Shown here piece by piece: positions 63,412 through 64,000 of a DNA stretch of 64,000 nt (the first letter of the stretch is position 1; every line of letters starts with the position of its first letter). The position numbers and the translations under genes are program-made. The DNA is from Bacteroidales bacterium (GTDB lineage: Bacteria; Bacteroidota; Bacteroidia; Bacteroidales; VadinHA17), in contig JADKBK010000010.1 of NCBI GenBank assembly GCA_016715075.1, positions 1 to 64,000 of the forward strand, read 5' to 3'. The notes under the pieces are model-generated. The model had not been told where the DNA came from. It saw only the letters and a list, made by a program, of their open reading frames with translations, and ran no database searches.

Positions 63412-64000
63412 TTATTTTTTATGGAAAAGCATCTCTTTGGCAAAGGGTACAGGTGATGGCTTCTCCATATCTTTTATTATCCCTGCAGATATAGATTCAT
63501 TACCGTTCTTCTCAAAATAATTTATTGTAACCGGATAATATCCTGGTGTCAGTGGTAGAACAGTCACCCTGGGCTGTTCGCCGGAATGAAGTCCATCATT
63601 ATTCAGTATAAGCTGGTCGTTAAGGTATACTTCGGATCCGTCATCCGACATTATCCAGAGATTATACATCGCTTTTTCAGTTATATGCAGATATCCCTCA
63701 AAATGCAGGGCAAAGCTATCCTTTCTGGCTGCCAGGGCAAGATCAATATTCCCGGTGATACCTTTTTTTAAGGGTTTAAGCTTTGAAAAATCAGGCAGGG
63801 AGTCCCAGACACCTTCATAATATGAATATTTAAGACCCGGTTTAAGGTTTTTGTCCGATTTCAGCCCCTGGAGAAATTGTTCCTGCCGAAAGACATATGT
63901 GGCAGTCGGATAGTATTTGTATTTTTTGGTAATGCTTTTGATCTTCAGTGTACAGCCTCCGGTTAGCCTCATTTTGGACTGACATTGAGGTGAATCAGCG
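63412..64000 (-). CDS. PA14-domain protein, N-terminal part outside the window
   Basis: The frame is open to the right edge, so the start lies beyond it; the internal ATG at 63972 is not trusted. The visible ~195 residues begin with an Fn3-associated/chitobiase C-terminal-like strand set (SKMRLTGGCTLKIKSITKKY) joined to a PA14 domain: YYEGVWDSLPDFSKLKPLKK, LHFEGYLHITEKAMYNLW, SDDGSEVYLNDQLILNNDG and YYPVTINYFEKNGNE. PA14 domains bind sugars. In Bacteroidota this pair often forms the C-terminus of secreted beta-hexosaminidases (GH20) or sulfatases, which is inference here. Confidence 0.7.
   Translation of the reverse strand, partial: ADSPQCQSKMRLTGGCTLKIKSITKKYKYYPTATYVFRQEQFLQGLKSDKNLKPGLKYSYYEGVWDSLPDFSKLKPLKKGITGNIDLALAARKDSFALHFEGYLHITEKAMYNLWIMSDDGSEVYLNDQLILNNDGLHSGEQPRVTVLPLTPGYYPVTINYFEKNGNESISAGIIKDMEKPSPVPFAKEMLFHKK

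Overview
The window reads as chromosomal DNA of a free-living, probably uncultured Bacteroidota bacterium (Bacteroidales-like). Supporting signs are the division/cell-wall cluster order, a putative porin of Bacteroidota type, -7 promoter boxes of the form TAnnTTTG, glycine-lipid acyltransferases, short Bacteroidota lipoprotein signals and many secreted glycan-degrading enzymes. Only one RNA gene is visible (tRNA-Ser, GGA anticodon). No CRISPR array, integrase, transposase or recognisable defence system was found.

Layout. 1-15.5 kb (+): glycan degradation block with a GH2-type enzyme (cut by the left edge), a GH95-like lipoprotein, a URO-D/methyltransferase-fold protein, an MDR oxidoreductase, a very large double beta-helix plus propeller protein, a ThuA-GH9-ThuA fusion, and an Ldh2-type dehydrogenase. 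15.6-22 kb (-): an eight-gene operon holding a complete mannose-family PTS (IIA, IIB, IIC, IID), enzyme I, HPr, glucosamine-6-phosphate deaminase and a double-thioredoxin protein. 22-26.3 kb: a PQQ-type propeller, small lipoproteins, an outer-membrane barrel and a broken barrel remnant. 26.4-38 kb: tRNA-Ser beside a large hairpin element, asparaginase, TatD nuclease, two NADP-type glutamate dehydrogenase paralogues, dprA, a four-helix-bundle (S23/IVP family) gene between inverted repeat arrays, tadA, aspS and miaB. 37.9-43 kb: yebC, a SPOR protein, a PurF-like amidotransferase and a glsB-glsA type lipid acyltransferase pair. 43.4-58.9 kb (+): the complete dcw cluster mraZ-rsmH-ftsL-ftsI-murE-mraY-murD-ftsW-murG-murC-ftsQ-ftsA-ftsZ, with a three-copy 10-bp MraZ operator in front and a terminator behind. 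59-64 kb: putative porin, MltF-like transglycosylase, CoA-type Nudix hydrolase and a PA14 protein cut by the right edge.

How the genes fit together. The left block hydrolyses plant- or algal-type polysaccharide outside the cytoplasm. The PTS operon would import and phosphorylate an amino sugar, and NagB would feed it to glycolysis as fructose-6-phosphate. The dcw cluster makes and partitions peptidoglycan of the meso-diaminopimelate type (MurE has DNPR).

Two cross-cutting observations matter most. First, six genes (a ThuA-GH9 signal peptide, a lectin-like lipoprotein, tatD, glsB-like, murD, ftsQ) are each broken by one small indel. Two are normally essential, so sequence error is the simplest reading and these entries should be treated as intact genes pending re-sequencing. 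Second, intergenic regions carry several unrelated repeat families: nested inverted repeats, CTCTGTG/CACAGAG elements, TTCGGAC heptamers, CTCCCATT tracts and GTCATT arrays. The GTCATT arrays bracket the four-helix-bundle gene, which makes that locus the best candidate for a little-described selfish element.
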